From Lineus longissimus (taxonomy: Eukaryota > Nemertea > Pilidiophora > Heteronemertea > Lineidae), in contig NC_088323.1 in assembly GCF_910592395.1 (NCBI RefSeq), positions 3,782,001-3,846,000 of the forward strand: DNA of 64,000 bases, read 5' to 3'. The notes under the pieces are model-generated. The model ran no database searches and was not told the DNA's origin. It saw only the letters and a program-made list of their open reading frames with translations. A program made the position numbers and the translations under genes. The first letter of the stretch is position 1. Each line of letters opens with the position of its first letter. This document shows positions 14,201 to 26,200 of this stretch, in pieces.

Positions 14201-17200
14201 GCATGTGCAGGGCATGGCTTATTGGAAGCCAGTGCGGCAGTATTTACACTTCAACAAGCAAACTGCAGAGAGAATTTCTTCGTTCTTGGGCCATCAGGCT
14301 AAAATGATATCGTGAATTCAGCCCTGTTTTTGTCAAACTGTGTCAAACCGCCACCTAAATATGCCGAGTCAGCAAACATTAAAAGCATGAGGTGAAACAC
14401 TCGCACTTGATCAATTGGTGATTTACATAGTCATTTGAAAAGCATATTTTGAAAATATCTTGAAATCGCTGATGATGAAAGCAATGTCTTCAAAACACCC
14501 TGTACAGTCTGGCACTTGACTCTTTGGAAATGACAATAGGCTAAGGATTTGGCAAATTGATTTGTATGTTTCTGATCCCCCGGTGAAATATCAGACTGGT
14601 GTGCACACGCCAGCCAAACTCCTTTACCATGTTTGAGTTGATGCCAAATGCATTTCAAACTGTCAAACTGAGTGCATGTTTAATAGCAAAACAGGAGGAC
14701 CAGAAACAACAAATTATTGATGGGAGCTATGATCTGATGTCAGTGATGATGACAAGCCTTGCATTCCAGAGAATGAATGAAACTAAATGCGTAAAATGCT
14801 CAACAAACTAAAAAGAAGCAAATCGCTACCTGGCGGGCCGTCCGTCTACGTCGGGAGAACAACTGAACGAAAATAGGCGTGATTAAAGATGCGGACTATT
14901 AAACAATAAACAGGGAGGCAGGATTTGAACAATATCAATATGGACATCTTACTTCATAATCTAAGTCTAATATACGACAAAATTTATTGCCAAAATGAGT
15001 GAAATAAAGAACATCTATACACTACTACAGACGATTTAAAACAGGCAAATCCCAAGTTGACGAATTATGATACGATCTGCACATTTTAGACTCTTTTAGG
15101 GCTCATTTTGCACCATAGTGTCAATTCCACAGCGGCACAATGCAGCTCATCACACTTTTGGGTGCTGAGGACGAGGCTGACAGAGTCACAAACCGGCACA
15201 TCAGGCCAATTTGGGATATGTCTGGAAGACCAAATTTACCAGGGCTACGACTGTTCATATACTACACGGTACGCCAATTTTACGATGCAAACGTAGCTAG
15301 TAAAAACACGCATTGCATTAAATGTTTCTACCCAGGCGAAGAAAAAAGGGCTTACTAAATATTTGTTGATAGTGGTCTTTAGATTTAACTGTAAAAGTAG
15401 GCAGACGCAAATCATATTTGGCTCTAAACTAGACAGTTCAGCTGTAAATCAATTTGCCTAAACATAACTCAATTCTTCAAATAGTATGAAAAATGGAGCT
15501 AAAATGTACTAATTCTATGCTAAGTATTCAAACCGTTTAATTCTAAGTTATCAATCTGGCTGATGCAGGATTTTACCACAATTTCCCAGTGGAGCTTGGC
15601 CTTGAGTGAGAGAGAGAGAGAGAGAGATCCTCATTTGATTCTTAAACCTCAACAGTTTGCACCTTAACCTTGTGGAATCAAGCAGCAACCTCTCCAATGT
15701 TGATATGTTGTTTACATGTACATCGATGTACGTAAAACAACTTGACATGTTGTTACATGTACATAGATGGACATAAAATAGCATGTTGTTACATGTACAT
15801 AGATGTACATAAAATAGCATGTTGTTACATGTACATTGATGAACATACGTGTAAAACAACATGTCAACATGAAGTTACCAGCCAACATGCTTTCTAACAA
15901 CCTGCACTGCATTTTCTGTGTAAAGTCACCAAAAATGCAAGTGCCATTCTCTCAAAAAATTAAAATATAAAGAGTTAAAGACACCGAACAGTAGATAGTC
16001 TCTGAAATAACATGACATCTGAAGAAAAACACTGAAAATCGTTCCAACATGACAAAGGGCTCACAATCCTGACGAAGAACTTGCTGTAACACGCATAACT
16101 TTCCTCAGCTTCATCAGAATCACAATCCTAGAATATCAATATGATAACTTTAAAATCACTATGTTGGCTATGATTATGATATTGAGATGCAAGTTAAAAC
16201 TTTTTCCTATTACCAACCCAACCCAAAACAGGACATCAGATAACAGGCTTATCATCTATGCATTTTACACAGGCGCACCACCCGCAAAAATTAATTTTTC
16301 AACTTTTGGCATTAGGACTAATGCATTGGGTCAGTAATGGTTTTTCTGTCGGATCACCTAGAAAGACATTGCTGCCAACCTGGACAAACCGAAATGAAGT
16401 ATGCCGAAATGTGGTTAGAGGACTGGGTACAAGAAAGTTTGAGTGCCGGTGGAGGATAATCATATCATATGGAGTGTTATCTGAAACCCTGTCAAAACAA
16501 ATTCGGTAAAATTGCATACTTCTTTGTCGCCTCCCAAACTTATCTAAAATATGAATAATAAAACATAACCAGAAATTTATCAATTAGCCACAAATGAAAG
16601 CATAATTAACATTGCTTTTCGATAACTCAAAATGAAAGAACAGAAGTCCTGAAATGAATAGGCAATGCATAAAAATGTGTTGAATCTGATCTTGACAGAG
16701 TCACAAAGGTGTGTACACTCAAAATCAACTCATTTTTACATTTTCTGCAAGGGGAGAGGATTTTCAAATCAACTACAGGTTTTTGACATGCTTTGAAATC
16801 ATGTGGAATATATGGTTGGGTACACGACATAGGGGTGCAGATCTATGGTTCATAGATAAGGGTCTTGGTGGCATTTCACTTCACTCTGTGTGGTGGACAA
16901 GATTTTGGGCAAGAGGGGCTAGGAATGAGCAGGGGAACTGGTTCAACATGACAGGATTGTCGACGCCAATTTGCAGAGCTAGACCAAACAGCCAATGGAA
17001 TGAAAATATCTGCGGCCAATATTATGCTAATTAAACTGTGTTATGTGTTACCAAAGTCAAGAGAAATTATCAGTTCCAAATAGCTTTATAAGTGATGGCC
17101 CTGCATACCAGAACCTGGAGCAAGGTCGAAGTTAATATCAGAAGACATCAAAGGCAATGTCATTTCACTGGGTTGGCATGAACCTCAGAGTAATCAATGT

Positions 17201-20200
17201 CATCCTAATTGTAATCGATGTATGGATAGGCGTAAATGATGAATTATTCCAAGATTGAGTGCAAGTATGATTCATGCAAGCTGTTCGGTGTTCCTAGTTG
17301 GTGAAATCAGAATATTCTGGTTACAGGAAAATTCGTCCCCGGATAATTCGTCCCCGGAAAATTCGTCCCCGCAAATTCGTCCCCGGATAATTCGTCCCCA
17401 AGGAAAATTCGTCCCCGGAAAATTCATCCCCGAGGATAATTCGTCCCCGAGGATAATTCGTCCCCGGAAAATTTGTCCCCGAGGATAATTCGTCCCTGGA
17501 AAGATCGTCCCCGAGGATAATTCGTCCCCAGAATATTTTACAAAGTTGAAAGTTTCTGACTTTACTTTCTAAGACTCTTAAGTCTTGTCGAATGGACTGT
17601 AGTAATAACTACTACTTTCGATTTTTCTCATTCAGTGTAACATCTCTCTTTACTACCATACTAGCTAGTTACCTACCCCACTATTTATATCGTAGGTAGA
17701 GTTAGGCAGGCGAAATATTTTATTGAAGAGTTTAGAGCTTTTCTTTCATTCTGACCAGTAAAAATACTTATTTGAACAAAAAAATTATTTCACCTGCCTA
17801 CCCCTACCTACTATGAAAAGAGTGGAGTAGGTAACTAGCTAGTAAAATAGTATTAAGTGGTAAAGAGAGATGTAATGAATGAGAAAAGTCGAAAGTAGTA
17901 AGTAGTAGTTATTCCTAGAAAGTAATGTCAGAAACTTTCAACTTTTGTTTAATTTTCCAGGGACGAATTATCTTCGAGGACGAATTTCCCAGGGACGAAT
18001 TATCCTAGGGGACATATTTTCCGGGGACGAAATTTTCCTCAGGGACGAATTTTCCAGGGACGAATTATCCTCGGGGACGAATTCTCCAGGGACGAATTAT
18101 CCTCGGGGACGAATTATCCTCGGGGACGAATTCTCCAGGGACGAATTATCCGGGGACGAATTTTCCTCGGGGACGAATTTTCTGGGGACGAATTTTCCTA
18201 GGGGACGAATTTTCCGGGGACGAATTTTCCGGGGACGAATTTTCCGGGGACGAATTTTCCTAGAGCCGAATATTCTATAGTATAAAGTTGCTTTCATCTA
18301 TCATTTTGCTCCACCTATTTGTCACTGATCAGGAGGCATCCACAGACGAGCCAAAATCCTGAAGCAGATTACAGCACCTGTCACAACTGACATGACTTCC
18401 AATTTGCACATATTGCGCGATGTAGGAAATGCTCTTGTGGCGTAAGGTTATAAAAGCACTCATACTACACGTACTTGTTATGCATCGATGGAAGTAAATC
18501 AAGAATCATTCACCGATTGAGTACAAGTGTGATTCCAGCTAGTTGTGACCAGTACTGTAATCTGCCAGTTTATTCATTGATGTATAGTGATGTATAAGAT
18601 GATTAGGAGAGGATGCCAGGATGTTGGAGTATCGTGAAGATTGATTTGGCAGGTACGGCAACCACTTACCCTGCTCATCTTGGGACTCTTGAGTTTCTAA
18701 ACGGATCACATCACAAAGGTCAGTTACATACAATTTATAGAAACATGGAACCCTGGACAAACTTGTCTCTGCAGTCACACCAAGCAAACGGGTGGAGCTA
18801 ACATCTCGGCCAAAACAGAGGCACAGCCGAGGTTTTTGGTGAAATGAGAGCTCCATGTAGTGAAAGACAGTGTCAGCGATTTGTGAGACAACTGATATCG
18901 ACATCACTTTCTATTCTAAAACACACCTCAAACTAAACTCGGAAATGTGATTCTGACTTGCACCAACCATAGCGGTTAGCCTAACCATGTAACCGCTGCC
19001 ACCTAAACAAGGCACAGTACATACTTCATAGTAAACATGGTATTATAGAGGGAAAGCAACTCAAAGAAGGAATGGCACCAAACAAAATGTTTGTGTTCTT
19101 GTGCACTTTTCATTATTGAATGTACCTTTGAACTCCTTGTGGCGTGAGGATCGAGATACGTGCGTAACTTCCTCAGGTAGAAATCTGGTGGTTGTTTGGC
19201 ATGGACAAGTTCCTGCAAGGAGAAGAAGAAAAGATCATGAAAATTTGTCTCAATGGATGGACATCAAGTTATTGTGGCTACTGATTACCCTATTACTATT
19301 ATAAGTTAATCAAATGATTGCCTTTTTTAGTGAATCAACATTCAGGTCAGCCTTTCATACCGGCCTCATAATTGGGGGAAATTGCTGATAGTGTACATTC
19401 AGGAAGCAAGCTTTAGGCCTACATCAGTACAGTTAGGTTGTATGCAAATTATGTATCTTTGGCAAATTATACTTGAGTCAAAGTTTGGCCGTTAGTCATG
19501 CTAGTAGCCGGAATATATCTTCTCATGCTCTCGAAAAAAAAAAATTCCAAAGGCAAAACAGTCTAAATCTATATGACAGGCCTAACTGATTGCCAAAGAC
19601 TGCACTCTGCTGGTGCTCCACTGAAACTCCCATACTGGATAGTGCTGCCACATTCAGTCCAAACTATGAGTTCACCCTCACAATATTGATGGCATGTTTG
19701 TTGAAATGTGTGTGACCTAGGGTCAGCTCATTGAGTGCTATTCCATCTTCAGGTCTACCTGAGTCTAAAGCACACTACCACACAGGATGGGAAGACTTTA
19801 CCTGAACCGGAGATAAGCGGACATTTTTCAAGAATGTGGAGCATTATTCAGAAACCAAAACTATGAAGTGCATTGCATGTATCTGTTCACATCTTTTACC
19901 AGAAGAAATATGTTCTTTTTTATCAAAAGCATCAACGCTTTGTTCAATATTTGGTACGTTTTCTGAATTCCACAATATATGGTTGGTCAATGATGTTTCA
20001 AGTTTTGGCCAGGAATTCCACGTTTCCGGTGCAAAACTTGACTGGATGGACAATACTGCGGGCCGTTGGATTACCCTCGGGAGAACCTTTGAAAACTGAT
20101 TAAGGGGAACTAAAGGCTTACTTGCCAATTGATACTGAACTGATAGTGATACATGTCGAAGGTTTGATTCAATGGTTGCCTGGCTTCCATTGGTATCCAC

Positions 20201-23200
20201 AATTCTGAGTTATTGGAGGTAGATCATCAAGGATTGTTTGCCTATTTCTATTGGTGAGTCACGCTTGGCTTTCACCTGAAGCCCCCCTTCTGAGCTACAG
20301 GTGCCACACATCATCTAACATCTTCTAGGAATGAGAGGAGACTCCGGCCCATCCTATCAACATATCAGTGGCACTGTTATGTCTCAGTAGGCCTCAGTTT
20401 TAGACCAAGTAGGCCTACCAATCAATGATAGTCACTGGCACAGGAAGGGCAAAAGCCCCGCATCACCTAGCCGAAACGGCCTGACCAAACTTAGGGGTTA
20501 AAAATCAAAGATCATCATATCCGTACATTGCTCAAGTAGGCCTAGTCGTGTTGGTCATATTGGTCATGTCGGTCAAGTCTTCGTGACTGTTTACATACCA
20601 CCAACGGAAGTTGAGTCAGAAGACGAACCGTAGAATACATAATATGACATGTTTCCTTTTTTACAACATCCCAACGTGACCCAAAACATGCTTGCAATTT
20701 TGCATGAAATAATCCGGTAGATTTAACCTGTCAACCTACATGTACAGGAATTTCTGACACATTTGTGAGTGAGCGAATCAATGACTGTGTTGACAATATA
20801 ATTTCGCTGGCATTCCTGACTAATCTTTGCACTCAATCTGCCCACTTCTCTTATTTTTCAACAGTGAGAGACCCTAAAATATGCCAGTCATCAGCCATAA
20901 CAAACTCCCCCCATCTATGTTGTCCTACAAGCTGGTTGCTTGATTCAGCAACAATGAGACTTTGCTCCAAGTAAATTTTATCAAAGGAGATGAAATTAAG
21001 GATGAGTGGGGCCATTCAGATTGGTCAATGGCCCATGAAGCGCTGCATCGTCAAACAATGGAAGACAATCAGGAAATGAGAGCTTCTGAATTTGTTCAAT
21101 CTGTCACATCAGCAATGGCAAGTGGATTTGAGAACTGGATGGGGCTTGACTGGCAAGATCATCGCCATAAATTGTATCAACAGAAACTGCATCCTATCCA
21201 GCATCAAGAACGCATGAACCCAACTTCCGGATTGATAAGATAAGATATGAAAATTACCACTCAATCAAAAGAATGAGTACAGAACTGAAGTGAAAGAGCA
21301 AGCCAGGATCACTTTGATTGACATTGTAGACTGTGTCAGCCGTCTGCCGTCAGCAAGATAACATATTTCAATTTCGAAGGGCACTTTTAATCACCTAAAA
21401 CTGGACTCGGTGGGTAAACTTCCTTTGATTTACCAAACTAACTGGTCTTCTATCACATTCTACAAGCCCATATAATAGCGATAGGCCTTGAATACAATCA
21501 TACACAACAAAATGATGATACCCACTTGAGATATTGATCATGACAATGACAAACCAGCCATTGTGTGCACACATGCAGACAGTGGTGAAGATTCTTTGGA
21601 CCTGGGTGGTCCCTTTTGGATATCATGTCAGTCTGCATGTGTCACATGCAAGGGTCGATATTTTCACTTGACAACGATGGAAATAGAACGATAGAACAAC
21701 TTCTCTCCCCTCTTTGGTTTTGGTGATAGTCTGCATATCAATCGTTACTATTCAAAGATGATAAGCAGGGCACCCCCTCCATGAGGAGTGACTCTGGTTC
21801 AAAATGGGTTGTTTCCATACAGTTTCACCTTTGTAATCAGGACACCATCTCTGCTGAGGACAGAATTTGTCAGTCCCAAGGGTGTCCTCTTAAAAGAGGT
21901 TTTAACGTACTATCTACTGCACCAATACTGGTTTTACTTGAGCAGATGAATCAGACAGTCCATCTGGTCGACACCTATTAGTATTACCCCCGATCATATT
22001 AGAGATATCCTTCCAAAACCATATCTGATTCCCAATGCATTACTATTTAAACTCAAGAACCCTCTTGATCAAAATACATGGACTGTGTTTTCCAATTTGT
22101 GTTTACCTGACTTTGATAAAATTTTGCTGATGAATCAATTAGTCCATCTGGTAGAATCCTACCTCCCCAGATGAAATTACCAATAAGCCCAGCTGGTGAA
22201 ATTGATTCTGTTCTGTTCTATATCGAACTCGTTGTTTTACTTCTTGCCTGGCCTGGGAATCTGAGGGATAGCTTTTCATTCAGATATGTCAGACAGAGTC
22301 CTACAGTGTGTAAGCTTACATGTACATCTACTTTGCTAGCATTTGGAGGCATGCCGAGTGTGGTATACACTGTGGTACTGGTCCGAAAAACATCTTCTGT
22401 CCAGCAATGCTTTCAAGCACAACATCAGTAGTAGTCTTAAGCGCACATCGAACTCATCTGATTACTTCAAGCTTGTGATATGGCAGACCCCAACCTTTGC
22501 CATGGTGTGCTTAGTCACATTTTCTATTTTTATATTTGGCAACCCTGTCAACAATCATAAAACGAGACAGAACATCGGCCTACATGTATTAAAAGCTTTA
22601 TGGCTGATCCACTGCCAGTGCGTTACACTATAGCCTACTATATAGGCACACAGGTCATCAGTCCACAGTGCAGAAGTCTCCTAATCAAGCTTATTCATCA
22701 CTACAGTATGCGCAGCGATAAAGACAGAATGACCTTCCTGACTTGTCATACTGCCACTTTATGAAGTCGGTAATCCCAACGCGGCATTTAAGACGCCCAA
22801 CGACAGAATGTCGATAATGAGGATGCTACTTGGCAGTTTGACAAGAATATGTTCTTTTTGAAGTCCGTAGAATGTGCTTCTGAAAAGTGGATAGTGAGAG
22901 AGGAAGAGACTTGGCTGCAGGTCATTGATCCTCACCAGCTGATCTTACAAAAACCTTTCCTCTGGCTCTACTCCGGCCAGGAACAATCTGCCAGAGACCC
23001 TATAACTAAGCACACCAATGAACTTTATCCAGATTCGGATAGGTCATCAGGGTCATTTTTACTAGGCAAGACCAAACAACAGCATCAAAATTCAAATAGT
23101 CTGAGAGCACCAGTGGAATCATAGCGGCTGCCAACATACATGTAGAAGCATGGAAAAAACCACGAGCGTACAAATTCATTGAAGAGTTGCCTGGCGTTAT

Positions 23201-26200
23201 CATCATCTCATCAATCATGACGATATCTGAAGAATGCTCGAATACATTGGTGGTTATCATTGCAAAGTGGTCGTATGTTTTATTCTACAATGTATACACG
23301 CTTGTCATGGAGGAGGCCATTTTTTGTTGGCTGTACAAGGTTTTTATAATGTGTTTATCATGTCTCCTACACTTCCCTGTAAATATTTGTTGCACTTCAT
23401 CATGCACCAGGCAATGCCAGACTTTTTTTGAATGGATCTAAAAATGTTGTGGCCAATCTGTTCGGTGTGCATTCTGGGAAGTATGAAATGCTTTTGGAAG
23501 CCTTCTCTTGAAGTCCGCTGTACGATCGCCCTACCAACCAAGATTCCAATCACAAACTCCTCATTAAAACTGCACAATCATCTCTCCATCATTATTCTAT
23601 TACATCCATTATCATGTGCTCTGGTCATAATTAGTGCAATTGTCTCCATTTACTAACAAGTGTATCAGTAATCAAATATAGCTGCCTTTTTTGGTCATAT
23701 GATGAAACCTGAGATGTAATATCAGTTTCAATTTCAGTCAATGAAGGACCCTGTAATAGTCTGAGGCTAAATTAGCTCGGAGGTGGTTGGCCTTGACTTG
23801 GAGTGCAATGGGAAACCCTTAGAGGAGTGTAAGACTCTTGGAGAAGCGGAAGACCCTACAGAAGGTGAAGCTCTTTTTGGGTTCCACTACATGTAGCAGT
23901 AGTATAAGTATTAGCAGTGGCCCTTATTTTTAGCACCACCAGTAAATAACTAAGTCAATGTTATTGCACTAATTTCTGAAGTCAGCCAAGTTAGAGAAGC
24001 ACATAAACACACACAGTCAAGCAGGACTTCAACATGGTGTGAAGAATCGGGGTGAATTCTCTAGTATGGTTTCCAACTGTCAACTGATCATGGATCTTCT
24101 GAAGCAGAATACCGACAGCGTCTGTTAGACTCATGAGGGTAATAAAGTTGGTCTCTCTTCTGTCTTACCCTGTCCCATGACACTGCCAATGCCATGATGC
24201 AGGGCACAGGGTATAGAGCACACAGGACCACACTTCTGAACAGCACTACCTGGGCGACAGGCCTCTCAAAAGTACGAGTCACCTTCTGCTTTGGTGCATG
24301 TAGTTGTGTTTTGTACCTTGCAACTACTAAACAGTGCTTATGCTACTCATTGACGCTATTTGTCCAGCCATCCTGTGTCTGTATTTGGACAGAAGTGAAG
24401 AACCTCGACCACCTTGAAACCCCCAATATCGCACACATCAGCATCTCGATACTTCAAATAGGCCTCCATAGAGATCCTGAACAGAAGTGAACCAGCTCAA
24501 AGCTATTTCAAGGCATGAACACATCTCATAGTTTGTGAGAGATGGAGAGGCTCATTATTATCTATTATTTAGTCGGATTACTTCATATCTATGACAGGCA
24601 GGTCAAAATTATTCTTGTGGCTTTACTCATGACAGTGTGAACCTGTCACCAGTCATGCAAACACACCCAAGAGGGCTCTCCCACATCAAGTATTGTTACA
24701 AATACAATCCAGGTCAACAGAAAAGTCAAGTGATAAACAAACAGAAAGAGCTACATGTAAGCTATTGACAAACATGATACTGATAATTGATCATGCAGGA
24801 AGGTCACTCACGGATCTTGCAACATCCTTCCCGCTATTCTATTTCTATTCTAGTCATGATTTTGAACGCCAAAATTAATTTTGAAGCAGCTAGCAGCTAA
24901 AGATTAGTCAGACTAATTGCGCAGAATTGAATAAAGTTTTATTGAAAAGAAACTTGTTAACATGAGAGGGAAGAAAAAAGAGAAAAGAACTTACTTGATC
25001 ACAGATAAGGTCCCACTTCTTCTCATCATCGTAGTTCTGGAGCATCCTGGCTTTATCCGGAGGTAAATCCATGGATGCCTGCAAAGATAATTTTACGCCA
25101 AAATCAGAAATTGCTATGAGGATGCCTATTGTGGACCATGCTTGGGTGCAATTTACACAGGTTGTTCAAACTGCAAAGGCATGGGTTATTACCCAAGCCA
25201 AGCAAGCTCTGGCCCAGGAAAAGGGTCAATCGTATAGAGCATTTTTATAGATGTACCAGTTGCCTGATAGTGATAAGGCCACTCCTTGGTCTGCTGGATA
25301 AATTTGACTTTTTTGGGGGGGCTAAATCCCAACCTGGTGAAAAACATGGAGATTTTGTGTGATCTTTTGCTTGCCCTGCCTGGCATACTCGGGTAGAAGG
25401 GACCATGGATCTTTAGTCTCAATCAAGGCAACGTCATAACAGACTCTTCTCATCTGACAGACTACATGCTTGGGGCTGTTCAGTCCATGATACTGAACAT
25501 TGGAAATACGGATACATTTGTCTATGCCTGGAAAACTTAATGTACAGAGAGGGTTAACCTGAAGAGCACTCAATTACCAGTTCTACACAGCTGCCAGGAA
25601 TACAGGCGAGCAGCCAGTGTTTATACAGGTACTCCCCTAATCTCATCAGCAACTAAACTCAAGATCTTCCCTTCTATCTTTGGCCTCACACTCTATTTTT
25701 ACCTCAGACAGATGTTCTGGCCAACCTTGGCTTAAGTTCAGTAAGCAGAATCAGCCCAACTTGAAAGAGGCTTAGTGAAGGTGGGATATGGTTTTTCTGG
25801 CCTGGGCATCGGTTCAAGATCAATACACCTCTAACAGTATAACATTATCACAGTTTTTAGAAAAAGGATGCCCTGTTTATTTTATTTTAGGAAGAGGCCT
25901 TGACGGACAGGCCAATACAGCATGTGAGCATGCATACTGTTGTACATCATACATTGACTGTACCCTACATATCCTCCCAATCAGACTCAGAGTGCATACA
26001 GCGTATGTACGAGAGGACAAAATGATGAGCTCTCCAACCATAAAGAGAAGATGATGAGCTTCTCATGGCTCATTTGCATTCTCATGAGCTCGTTGCATGT
26101 TAGCTTGGTTAACTGTAGACAACATGGCTAGTATATAATTCAGCTCAATCAGAAAACATGTTAGAAGTATAGGGCCTACTCCATCTACTTGGTGAATATC

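Larger units (their letters stand above)
12981..19125 (-). other. FMNL intron 3 (6.1 kb)
   Basis: The intron lies between the exon ending RSSK and the exon starting KRKMLGD. It holds the 33-nt microexon candidate (14830-14862), a GA run (about 15606-15627), a 37-38 bp minisatellite (15705-15868) and a 0.97 kb foldback element (17309-18276). I see nothing coding in the rest. Confidence 0.8.

Noticed and set aside
15551-15912. Cysteine-rich repeat ORFs (CTCNNM..) on the minus strand
   Set aside because: They translate the 37-38 bp minisatellite. The unit length does not preserve frame, and no splice context links them to an exon.
17945-18280. 111-codon frame reading a GRIF/SGTN-type repeat protein
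   Set aside because: The frame only translates the GGGGACGAATT tandem units. Unit lengths vary and are not multiples of three, so the repeats do not hold one frame.
20962-21243. 93-codon plus-strand frame in FMNL intron 2
   Set aside because: No domain, no splice continuation, antisense to FMNL in a long AT-rich intron; ORFs of this size are expected by chance.
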